NCBI GenBank assembly: GCA_030272155.1
Contig: CP126199.1
Location: 4,948,501-5,012,500 of the forward strand
Length of the DNA stretch: 64,000 bases
DNA from: Tetradesmus obliquus
Lineage: Eukaryota; Chlorophyta; Chlorophyceae; Sphaeropleales; Scenedesmaceae
Direction: 5' to 3'
How positions within the stretch are numbered: position 1 is the first letter of the stretch; each line of letters starts with the position of its first letter. Under the pieces are notes generated by a model that was given only the letters and a program-made list of their open reading frames with translations, did no database searches and was not told the origin of the DNA. Positions 12,249-24,600 of this stretch are shown one piece after another. The position numbers and the translations under genes are program-made.

Positions 12249-13417
12249 TCAGCGGTCTGGGGACGATGTGGCTGCTGCATAGTAGGCTTCACAATTCAGC
12301 TCATGCCAGTACTTGCACAGGTAGTCACGCGGCTGGCATTTGCTGGGTGTCTTGCACTGCGCGCGCCTGCATTTGCTGTTCTGGCATGTCAGCCCGCTGC
12401 AGCACTTCCCCGGCGTGCCGCTGCAGCTGCTGCTTTCAGCTGAGCACGAGTCTCGCGATACGCATCTGGCAATTGCGCCGTCTCCGACAACACAATCTGC
12501 ACGAGGTCCGCAGCACTGCCTTCCATTGTCATGCCGTCCACACAAGCCGCCGGTCTTGCTGCAGAAAGTGTTTTTGACATTTGCCGGCGTCGTGAATGTT
12601 CGCATTGCCGCGCTGGTTGCTGCAGTCGGGGAGTCCGGCACTGCTGCTGTAGCCGCACTAGTGCTGGCGCTGGTGCCTGCGAGCTTTGCTGCATATGCTG
12701 CATAGTACCGTGTCTGGCAGCAGATGTAACGTGATGTGTACCAGCCGTTGCCTGCTGGCAGGCAGCTCAGGCCCGGGCAGCATGGGTTGTTCAAGTCGCA
12801 CTGCTGGCACTTGCTCATGCACTGATTCTGCGGCGGCTGCAAGCAGCGGAATGCGAGGCAAGACAGCAGCATCAGCAGCGGCAGCAGCAGCACAGTGTGT
12901 TAGGCCATGCTACTTCCATGTTTGTAGCTGTTGTGTACTGCCTTCCTGTGCAGGGCTTTGCCTGCTCCGGCCACTTTTGTATGCTGCTGTGTTGCAACTC
13001 CAGCCGACCAATGCAGGACTAACTAACCAACCAACTAACTGCAAAGCAATGGCTGATTTCTTTATCCAGGCTTCTCAGCAAAGTACAGCTGCACTGCTGG
13101 CACTAGCCTCCTCTGCTGGTGCAATCGGTGCGCACCTTGGGGCAGAACGTAGGGTCATTGCAGTCGCCATTTGGATCCCACGCGCCTGCAGCGAACCGCA
13201 GCCCTCCGCCGCACTTGTTCTTTTTCGTAAGCCTGCAGTACGCTCCCGCTGTGTTGCCGCCGGTGCAGCACGCCCCCGAGCAAAACATCTTGGTGTTGCA
13301 GGCTGTGCTAGATGAGGACCAGGTGCCTCCGCTGCTGGTGCAGGAAGCTTCATCCACATTTGTGCGGCAGCTGTAACTGCCATCACAGCAGGAGCCTTGC
13401 TGGCGGGGCGGGTTGAT
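12249..13417 (-). other. Gene B C-terminal Cys-rich exons 30-31
   Basis: Exon 30 has SCCDGSYSC, then [14 protein letters not shown]. Exon 31 has [17 protein letters not shown], an Ala/Ser/Thr linker, then [35 protein letters not shown] and ends PDR before TGA. CxxxxxxC...CCxGLxC spacing is typical of small disulfide knots (inhibitor-knot style). The paralog exons in A keep almost every Cys, while the linker between them diverges. Probable extracellular cap domain; the function is not known. Confidence 0.72.
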
Positions 13418-16400
13418 CTGTTTGAAAATGTTTCAAAAATATAACAGCAGGCAAAGCAGCAGCAGGCAGGTGTCACGTTTGAGCTGCGCACGCTGATGTG
13501 AGTTTGAATTTTACACAGAAAGCTGGCAGGCAAGCATAATAATATGCATGCACAAGTGACAGCATGCATGTACCATCTCAGCCGTAAGCCGGTGAACCGG
13601 TGGATGACAGATCTCAAATCTCTCTGGCATTGCTTGCAGCTGGCAAATACAATCAAATTTGAAGCTCATTGCGCTGCAGCCTCTGCACACTCACCACTGT
13701 CACAGTTGCCGTAGCATCTTTGGGACTGTCACTTCCCGTGAAAGTAACAGTTGCAACATTCGTAAATGTGCCAAGAGAGCTGCCTGTGGCAGTAAACCGG
13801 ATCTCTTGTGGTGTCGAGATCGTGCCAAAGTTGCAGCGTAGCGTCTGCTGCGTAATGGCCTGCCGCGCGCCGGTGGTGTTGGTCGCGGCCATGTTGTTGT
13901 TGTTCTTTTTGTTGTTATTTTTGCGGATGGCGTTGATCGCGTCATCCATGGCCTTGTTGCCGCTGCCTTTCAGGGCTGCTGTAGCTGCGGGTGTTGTAGC
14001 TGCTGGAGTGGCGACAGCAGCCCTCGCGCGACGCTGCGCAGCAATCGTGCACTTGCCTGCAGGCAGCATGGATGGTGAAGCAACTTTCAATATGTCTTTC
14101 CAACCAGATGTGCATCACCCGCAAGTATCACCCTTTATGAACTAGAGCTGCTTCTTCTATCTGTGACAACACAGCAAATCATGAGCTGGCCGTCTGCTGC
14201 TGCCGCGCGTGAGCCAGCCCATCTTCTTCTTGCACACTTGTCAGAGCAGCAAATGCATTGCGATTGTTGCCTGTTTCTAGCGTCAGCAGCCAACCTTTCC
14301 ATATCATAGTTCCATTGCCACTGGCACTGCTTGCAAACCTACTTGAACTACGTCACTTACCGCCAAACGTTGTCAGCAGCTGTGCATTCGTGAGCTGCGA
14401 AGGGATGGGGTCCGTGACTATCACATTGTCCACAGGGCCGCTTGGTGTCACCACGATTGTGAAAGTGAACACAGTGCCTGCTGCCCCGCTTGAAGGCGAA
14501 GCAGTCTTGGTGATGCCCACAGTGTTCTTGTTTGGAGGCGCCTTGATCACCTGCACGTGCAGCAGAAAAAACGTACAACCCACGCTCATGTGTTGCAGTA
14601 ACTACTGGTCAGTGTTTTTGTTTGGAGGCGGCTTGATCACCTGTACATGCAGCACAAAACACTCAAAATTCATGTTCATGTGCAAAAGCAACTGCTGGTC
14701 TGCATCACCATCCTAGCAGCACGCTTGGTGGCCGACAGCATGACCAGCAGCAGCACTTCTTATGCTCATAAAAACACGGCACAGCAATGCACGTGTGTGC
14801 ATCTCACAGGTCAGTTGCTGCTCGCATTCATGCACCAGCACGCGTCTCGTCTTCAACTGTCTACATGCTTACCGTGACATCAACCTTGCTGGTTTTGTCG
14901 CATGCTGGGTCCTGCGTTGCCGCTGTGCTGCTGCTAGCACAGGTCAGCTTGGCTGTGTTGCTCAGCACTGCCTGGGTGGTTGTGCCATCCGCTGCAAAGT
15001 TTTTGCCGTCTGCTGTCACTTCCACAGTCACTTTGCGGGTGGCTCCTGACAGTACTGTGCCCAGCACACATTGCATGTTGCGCATGTCCACGCCAGTGAA
15101 AGAGCAGACTGCAAAAACGGGGCACAGCAACATCAGTAGGATCTGTTGAGAGTCCTTGCGCTTTGTTTGTACATAGTTTCAAGGGTGCGTTGGCAGACAG
15201 CAAACAGTGTTAGCATGTGAAGCAAACCCTAACTACCACAAACACCAGCATGTATCCATGCATGTGCCATACAACTCTGTGCAAATGTACACACGCAGCT
15301 GCAGTTTGTGTTCTCACCGCTTCCAGCAGACCCCGGCACAATCCAGTAGTTGTTGGTTGGCGCGATGCCGACAGGGAACAGGTCAGACACGATCACATTG
15401 AAGGCTGTGGTGTCCAGGGCTAAGTTCTTGACCTCAAAGGTGTAGTTGAACCTGCTGCCCTGCGTGTTGGTTGCCTTGCTGACTAGCTTTTTCAAGCTGA
15501 CGTCAGGCGTCGACTGTGCTGCAAGGGTCTGCGAGTTGTACAATAAAACGCATGAAAGAGTGTGTCAGCAACCATCCTTTTGTTCTGTGCTTGCGCACGT
15601 GTGGCATCATACAACAACCTCGACAGCATCTCAGCCGCAATTGAATAACTAACAGCAAGCCAGCTGTGGCCCAACCGCTCACAGAAAGCACGCACCAACT
15701 CATGCAGCACCCAGCAACCGAGCCAGCTGCCGCTCCGCTGCTGACAGCAAGCAGCCAGCATGATTGCAACTCACACAGCAATTATCCCTGTTCAATCCCA
15801 GACACTGTGATCAGCATGACACAGCGTGACACAACGTGACACAGCATGATCAACAGCTGCTCAACATGGTGCAGCATGATCGCCACTCACGCAGCACTGC
15901 AGCCTGATCAATATGATGACAACAACACAGCAGGACCCGACTTGGCGCTTCATTACCAACGTCTTATCAACATGGTGCAGCATGTTTGCCACTCACACAG
16001 CACTGGAGCCTGATCCATATGATAACAACAACACAGCAGGACACCACTCACGCAGCACTGGAGCCTGATCCATATGATAACAGCAACACAGCAGGACACC
16101 ACTCACGCAGCACTGAAGCCTGATCCATATGATAACAACAACACAGCAGGACACCACTCACGCAGCACTGCAGCCTGATGAAGCTCGTGATGTTGCTCTT
16201 GATCGGGTCATTCGCTGAGCTGGGGTTAAGAATCTGGCCCTCCTGACAGCCTTTCTTTGCCACCCATGTGCCACACGTCTCCGTGCCAGGAGCAATGAGA
16301 GTGACGTCAGCCTGATCTGAGCCACTTGCGCCGCCCGGCGAGCGCACATCAACACGGTTTGTGAAGGTGCCTGCTTTGGTGCCCTTGGCGGTCAGTGTCA

Positions 16401-16469
16401 GGGGGCCAAAGGGCGCACTGAGCGTGCACGTCAGCAGCTGAGGCTGCACTGTGCAGCCTGTGACACACA

Positions 16470-16501
<32 letters not shown>

Positions 16502-17547
16502 CAGCAGCAACAGCAGCAGCAGAGTGTTCATCATGTTGGTCCCAGCAGGTGTGCCGGCTGCTGTATGCTACTCCACAAGCAGTTTGAGAGTGCCAAGGAT
16601 GACCACAACCAGCCTTGCACAAACAGTAGCAGCAGCTCTGTTTGAAATGCTGTAGATAGCACAGTTTGCAGCAGTGTTGGACACGAGCAAACTTGCTGCC
16701 ACCTGCAGGCATAAGCAACCAGCGCTGCCACCTGCAGGCATAAGCAACCAGCGCTGCCACCTGCAGGCATAAGCAACCAGCAGTTATTCTGCCAACAGCA
16801 GCGCACCTGCGTTGGGGCTGACCCTCACAAAGCTGACACCAGTGGATGCATCTATGGTGTCTGTCAGCGTCATGGTGGTGACTGGCCCCGCCTTCACTGC
16901 TGGCGTGAGCGTAAACGTGAACTCCTTGCCGACCTCTATGGCTTGAGTGGGGCCCTTTTTGTCCACCTGGATGACCTCAACAGGCGGGGCTGGCGAGAAG
17001 CCGGGAGTCTGCGGGACAGGATAAGTAAACCACACCAAAGCAGCTCGCAGGGTCAGCTTGTGAAGTGGTTGCTTGCAGGAGGGCTTTTTGCGCGTTAGCT
17101 TTGTGTGATCAGGCAGAAGCTTCCAACCCATGACCATACTTCAGAGATGGAACGTTGCATACCACGCTCCCTAACAAAAGACTGAGGCTAGCCCAGCATT
17201 GACGTGTAGTGTGCATGCCCAGAGTGCAGGTGCCTTCTGCACTGTGCAGCACTGCAGCATCTACAGCATACATACACAGATGCTGCAAAACATGCAGCTG
17301 CACTTCTAACCCGCAGCCAACAGCAGTGCTGCCGCACTCACGTTTTCAACGATCACCACGTCTGCATTGGCCGTCTGGTTGGCAACGCCTGGCTGTGTGG
17401 TGAACACAGTCGCCTTGTTTGTGTATGTGCCTGCCTTGCTGGCAACTGCCCTCAGCTGCACCACCTTATCATTGCCTGGGCCCACACTCTCATTCCAGGT
17501 GCAGGTGACCCTCTGGTCGCTGTTCTGCACACAGTCTGTAGTACAGC

Positions 17548-17582
<35 letters not shown>

Positions 17583-20500
17583 GGAGGAGGTGACCGAGCC
17601 AACACAGCGTAGACAAGCGTATGCCGCCACATAGACAGTTTGCACACCCAGCTGCGGCACAGACAGTAAACTTCAAGCTGTATAAAGTCCTTGGCTGTCA
17701 ATGCCCAAGAAGCTGCCTCATTCCTTCTCTGCAGCAGCAGTTACTTAAGCAACAAGTCAGCCATGCGTACAGAAAACTCTTGCCATGTGGCGATACCCAG
17801 GTAACACCATTTCCTGTAACTGGCCACATGCATGTACATGCATGCGTGTACATGCTCAACAGCACTCACTTGATGGAATGGGCGCCACAAACTTGATGTC
17901 TGTGTTGGGCAGCTCATCCACCACAATCAGCGGGTTGACAGGCGCATCGCCTGTCACGCCAGCCGTCAGCGTCCAAGGGAACGTAACATTGGCTGCGACA
18001 GGCACCCCAGGGCCTATCTTGCTGACCTTCAGCAGGGGCACAGTCACATTCACAGATGCTGTATCATCCAGAATGATGTTCCTGCCGTTGAGTGTGGCGT
18101 TGACTGTTGCGCGGTTTACTAGGTTCACGCCTGCCGTGCTCCCGGCAATGACGGGGACTGTTACAATGACAAAGTCGCCGGCTGTCCAGCTGACGGCGCC
18201 CAGATCGCAAGCGATCTCTGGGCTGGTGCTTGGCGTGGTGACACAAGCTGCACACAGGTGTGGGGTGCAGTGCAGAGCAGAGGTCGGAGCGTGTCGAGTG
18301 GGAGATATTCGGCGCACCACAGCAGCAGCTAGCATACTTTGAATACAAGATAGAACAAGACAGCTGCAGCGCCCTGTGGCATGTCCGACATTTCAGCGGG
18401 TGCCGGACAAGCTGCCACATACACTGCTGCGGCAGGGCATATAAACTGCAATGTAGCTGATCCCAGCGCACTGCAGAAAGCACTGATGTTTAATGTTTGC
18501 AGAGCCAGCCTAGCGCGAGCACAACGTCAGTGTCTGCAGCGTGCTTACTTCCAGTGAGCTGGCTCCCAGATTTTGTTGCCGTCCATGTGGCGGCAGTGAG
18601 GCTCGTCAGCAGCCCAGCAGGCAAGTCATCCACAATCCTTACAGCTGTGAAGGGCCCCACTTGGTCAAAGTCAACGCGGATGGTGAAGGTGAAGGCCTGC
18701 CCGGGGGACACTGCTGTGAGGGGACCAGTCTTGTCAATGCGCAGCACCTGTGAAAACAATATATATGCATCGAGGCACATGTCAGCAGGGGCACATGTGA
18801 AGAGATGCAGGATTGTGAAGCGCGTGGTTGATAACTGTTTCATGTAGGATCAATAGTGTTAAGGAGGTCAGCAACACCGTCGTGATGGCTTTCAAGCAGG
18901 GTGGAGTTAGGGTAGCAGTTGACGGCTTGTGTCAGGTGTATGTTTCTGCTGTGGTGGCTTGCAGGCAAAACAATGTATGTGTGCATGCATCGGCTGATGT
19001 TGCCCTCGAACTAGCTGCAGCAGCAACTGCCGAACGTGCAGGTATGGCTGTGTGCTGCACCAGCTAAGGAACATACCGCATACAGCAGCAGTATGAGCAG
19101 AACTAGTGAAGTACTGCCAGGCACCCAGCCAGCACTCACGCTCTGCGGGATGTTGGGTGTGTCAGCAATCACAGTTGCTGACGCGTTGGCGTTGCGGCCT
19201 GTGTTGTCTGATACTGTGGCCCTGTTTACCAGCGGCACAGCAACAGTGCTGGCCACAGAAGGCACAAGCAGCTTGATCCTGTCTCCCCTCTGCCAGGTAG
19301 TGGTGGCTCCTAGGTCACAGGTGTAGCTTGCCTCAGTGGTTGCGGTCCTGTTCACAGTCACACAGCCTGCAGTAACATGTGCAGGCAGTTGCGGCGCAAT
19401 AATGTAGGAGCAGCGTCGTTGACAGTGCTCCCTAGGTCACAGGTGTAGCTTGCCTCAGTGGTTGCGGTCCTGTTCACAGTCACACAGCCTGCAGGAACAT
19501 TAGCAGGGAGTTGCGGCACAACGTTTAGGGCAGGTATGAAAAGCGGTGGCGCATGCAATGCTTGAAGCACCGGGTCATGGTACTCTGGCAGCAAGCAAGG
19601 CAACCCAGATGCTGCTAGCACTGATGGCATGCAGAGGCGCAGCAGCTGCAGCTTGTGTCCTCAAGTTCTGACAGCAGGCCACCATGCTGTGACTGTTGTG
19701 AAACACACACAATACACCGCACTCACTTCCACTCGGCACGCCATTGTTGGATGTTGCTGTCCATGTGGCTGTGCCAGTGGGCCACAGGCCCGGTGGCAGG
19801 TTGTCGACGATGCGTGCTGCTGTCACACTAGACATGAACACCACAGTGACCTCAAAGTTGAAGGGAGCATTCTGCTCCACTCGAGTGGGCCCAGCCTTCA
19901 AGATTGTGAACGGCGCCTGCAAGTAAAGATGAAGCAGAGAACAGGCTGTCAGAAGCAGCACGTGCGAACACCACGGTGACCTCAAAGTTGAAGGGAGCTT
20001 TCTGCTCCACTCGAGTGGGCCCAGCCTTCAAGATGGTGAAGGGCGCCTGCAATAAGAAGGAGCAAAGTATTCGATGTCAGATGTGAAGAGGAGGAGCACG
20101 TAAGAAGCATGTAAGAAGCAGCACGATGGCAAGGCATTACATGGGTCAGAGCATCACACAGCACGCACACACTGCGCCGTCACTCATGTGGCTGCCTGTC
20201 GCTTTGCTATAAACAAGTGGAAAGCCTGCAATAGACCGTGACACAATCCCCTGGCTGCAAGACCTGTGCGTCTGGCTGTTGTATTTCAAAAACCCTCTGA
20301 CGCACCGCAGAATCAACGTTGATGGTGATCGGGAACGTGGCGTTGCTCTGGCGGCCCTGATTGTCACTGACAATGGCTGTGTTGATCGCATTGACTGCGC
20401 CGTTCAAGCCAGCCGTGACAGGCACTGTTACTTCCACAGTATCTCCAGCCGCCCATGTCACAGACTGACCAAAGTCACAGCCAATGAATGTTGGTGAGCC

Positions 20501-20937
20501 CACGGAAGTGGTGCACGCTGCGGGCAGTATTGGGGCGGGCCGGTGCCAGAAAAGGGTGAGCAAACAGTGCGAGCGTTTGTGCGATGCGGGTGCATGATGC
20601 TTATCGATTGAGTATACCCATGGCACGGTGACCTGTGAGCAGCTGCCCAGCAGCCATATGGAATAAATGTCTTCCATTCAGGTGCAAGCAAGCATAAACT
20701 GCAGTCAGGCGAAACAGCATGCATGCTTGGTTCGCACCTGTGGGTGTGGCTGTCTTGCGCGACGTCCACGTCGCTGCCCCTTGTGGTGTTACTTGTGTTG
20801 GCAGCTGATCCCGCACATTTACGCCAGTGGCTGGCCCCAGGAATGACACAATGATGTTGTAGTTGAACACCTGCCCGGCCAGCACAGGCTGCGTGGGGCC
20901 TGTCTTGGTGATGGTGAAGGGCGACTGCAGGCACAGC

Positions 20938-20971
<34 letters not shown>

Positions 20972-21569
20972 GATGGCAGGTCACTCCAGCTGCCAGCGCA
21001 GCACATGCAGACACGCCCTGCCACAGATGCAAGTGTCACTTGAACAAGGCACACAGGTTGTCACCCAATGCAACAGAACCAGCATCCTACCAGCAAGCTG
21101 CTGCCAGCTGCCCTACACCCGTGACATTCAGTTTCTGTGCTGCAGCTTTCAATCACCTATCCAACTCACCCCAGGCAGCTGCACCACGACAGTCAAGTGG
21201 CTGTCCTCATTGGTGCGGTTCAGGTTGTCTGTTATTGTCGCCGTGTTATTAACGGCTCCCTGCGCGGATGCGCTTGCAATGACAGGCAGCCTGATCTCCA
21301 CCCTATCTCCCTTGGCCCATGTGGCACTCTGCCCCAGGATGCAGGTGATACGCTGGCGCGTGCCGCCTGAGCTGGAGCTGGTGGTGCATTCTGCAGGCCA
21401 CAGCAGCAGCAGCAGCAGCAGCAGTAAAGAGCCTCAGCAGATATCAGGAAGAGAGAGACAGTCGTCCTTTGCAATGCATGATTGCCATGTGGCACTCTGC
21501 CCCATGCTGCAGGTGATACGCTGGCGGGTGCCGCCTGAACTCGAGCTGGTGGTGCATTCTGCATTGCAT

Positions 21570-21606
<37 letters not shown>

Positions 21607-24600
21607 TCAGCAGCAGCACTCTGCCCCAGGATGCAGGTGATACGCTGGCGCGTGCCGCCGGTGCTCGAGCCGGTGGTGCATTCTGCGATATACAGCAGCA
21701 GCAGCAGCAGTAAAGAGCCACAGCAAATGCTTTGAAGAGAGAGTTACATTAGACAATCTGATGCTTTGAAGAGTTGCTAGCTTGTTTTGCAACAATACAC
21801 TGTGATTGTCTATTGCGCAGTCAAACCATGTGCAGGCAACAAACGCGTCAAATCCTGCTGCATGTGACTTAGCCCTCACGTCCGCTGGGGTTCGCCTTAA
21901 GCGCTCCACACAGCAGCACAACTGTGCAGCCAAACTTGTGTCTGGCACGCAGTGCAACCTCTGACAGCTAGCTGCAGGCACTTACCTCCGCTGGGGTTTG
22001 CGCCGTTGACTGTGATAGCTTTCCAGGTGCCTGGGCTGCTGGTTGCTGTGAGCTGCGCTGGCAGCTCATCTGACACCACCACGCCAGTGGCAGACCCTAA
22101 AAAGGTGACAACCAGGTTGTAGTCAAAAGCCTCTCCCAGTTTGACGCTGCTGGGTCCAGTTTTGGTAATGGTGAAGGGTGCCTGCAGCAGGGCATGGGCA
22201 TGGGCAAGCAGGGGGTTTGCTTAAAAAGGGGGATGGCGCTGAAAGCGTGCAGGCGCCTGCGGGGGCAGCTGCTGCTGAAAGACGTATGCAGCAGCAGACT
22301 TCTGAGACATGTTAAAACCCAAGATAGACCCTTCAGGCAATGCATTCTGCAGCAGGTGGTTCAAGATAAATATGGCTCTGCTTCATCGCACTCACCCCGG
22401 TTGTGTCTGGCAGGATTATGACAGGGGACTCTGGGAGCTTTGTAAGGTTGCCATCTGTGACAACAGCCCGGTTGACCACATTTCCTGAGGCCCCTGCGGT
22501 TGCCACAACTGGCATGATGATCTCAACCAGATCTCCCTTTGTCCAGTCAGCCCCCAGGCTGCAGGAAAAGGTGTTGCCAATGGTTGCGCACTCTGCGGAG
22601 TAGCAGCAAGCAGCAGCAGCAGAGGCCGCAGCATAGTTGAATGAATGTAAGCAGGGGCAGGTGTGTGGTTGCACCATGCACACAAGAGCAGCGGCATGCC
22701 ACGAAGACGCAGCAGCGCTATGATGCGTCATGCACACACACACACACACACAAACTGTCGTCATGCTATGCATGTAAACAAATGGTCACCAGCGCAGGTG
22801 TGCAACTGCACGTAAGACATCTGCAGGCAATCAGTCAAACTATGCCAATTTCTTTGCAGCTCCTCACTGTTGTTGGTAAGCGTGGTGCCGTTGGCAAAAG
22901 TGGCTTTCCAAGCTGCCAGTGCGCTTGTAGGCTGCAGCCCAGCTGGCAGCGTGTCATTGACTGTCACAGGCCCAGCAGGCTTTGAGAAAAAGCGCACAGC
23001 AACCTTGAAGTCAAACGCCTGGCCAGCAAGCACTGTGCTGGGACCGGTTTTGAAGGCATCGAAGCACTCCTGCAAGCATAAAAACAGGCACGATGTTCTA
23101 CAGCAATACGTAGTATAGGTGGAAAAGCACACTCTCACAAGGCCAAGGTAAGACAATATATGGGGGCTGACGCCTGCCCAGAATTGAAAAAGCTGGTCGT
23201 AATCATTGGTTAGGTAAACGACCTACTGTTCGTGGATCTGTTATGAACCCAAATGATCACCCGCATGGTGGTAGTGGGTGCTGTTAACAAAGTGATCCAG
23301 CAGCATGCAGCAAGCTGCAGCCTAGGCAGCAGCTGACGGCATTAGAGCTGGCCCAGAAGTGTTTGTGCCGGCAAGTCACCCACCCCAGCAATGCCGCAGT
23401 CCTTGCAGATCTCCACTGAAGCGTTGCTACTAGCGCTCTCGTTCTTGAGGTCAAACACATTGGCCACGTTTGTCAGGATTGATCCAGGGCTGGGGCTGGC
23501 CACAACTGGCACTGTCACACGAATGATGTCCCCAGCAGCCCATGTGGTAGTGGCTCCCAGGTTGCAGGTGAACTCAGGGCTAGTGCTTGGTGTTGTGGTA
23601 CAGTCTGCAGTTGCAAAGTGTGAATAATAGGAGTTGGATAGAAAGGATATGGCCTGTAGCTAGGTGATTATGCATGCATGCGTTAGCTGGCAGGCAGCGC
23701 TAGCAGCAGCAAGCCGACATGAGGATGTGTTTGTAGGCAAAACAACTGCACACGGCCAGGTAGAGTATGCAGGCAAACACAGCATACAAAGGGTTCGTGG
23801 CTAGCCAGCATGTTGCAGCAGCAGTGTACAGGATCTAAGACCATGCATGGGGTGTGTGCTGCTTAAGTGACACTCACTTCCACTGGCTGGGTTGCCTGAC
23901 ACGCTGCTTGTTGCCGTCCATGTGGCTGCTGTACTGCCAGGCACCAAGCCTGCTGGCAGGTCATCAGTGATGGTGACGCCTGTGGTGGCTCCTTTGAATG
24001 CCACGAGAACATCAAAGTTGAAGGCCTGGCCTGATTTGACCAGCGCTGGGCCTGTCTTGTTGATGGAGAAGGGAACCTCACCCTGCAAGTGACGCACCGC
24101 CGAGCGCAAGCATTAACAGCGTGCAGAGGCAATATGCGTGGGGGCAGTTGCGGTTGTGCGAAGAGCACAGCACGCAGGCATCACTGCACATTGTGATGTT
24201 GAGGGAGCCTGGGCGTCAGGCAACTGCTAGGCTGGCAAAACAATGAAGGGAGGCAGAGCAGCAGCCATTCACCTTGCAGCACGTAGTGTTGCTGGGCGGG
24301 AAAAGCGCTGCAGCGTTTGGCTTCAGTGTGGTGTTGGCCGGGCAGATCCATGGGACGGCTGGTGCTGTTGGTGCCATGATGTTTGTGTCTGCGCAAGTCG
24401 GCTGCAGCACGAAGAGCAGCAAGAGAGGCAGTTTGCAACAAAAGCACAGTCAAACAATCTGCAGTGCGCTGACTACAACACCCCGTGTAAGTACTGCCTG
24501 TGCTGGCGTATAGGTGAAGGCTGCTCCTGCATGAAAGGACAGCCCCTGCCCTTGCTTGATGCAGCTGCACCACTGCTGTCCTGCAAGCTGTAATATCTCA

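Larger units (their letters stand above)
13695..24082 (-). other. Gene B DUF11-like array (exons 11-29)
   Basis: Ten units. Units 1-5 and 8-10 are clean exon pairs; exon 22 is fused so that it ends one unit and begins the next. First-half exons carry xxTGPxxVxxGxAFxFxV followed by DDLPAGLxP and ATWTAT. Second-half exons carry CT...CDLGxxxTWxxGDxxxVTVPV and NxATVxD. The last unit (exons 28-29) carries a 120-codon second half with a low-complexity Ala/Asn insert ([10 protein letters not shown]). Half exons are 187-242 nt except the fused exon 22 and the longer exons 25 and 29. Confidence 0.72.
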
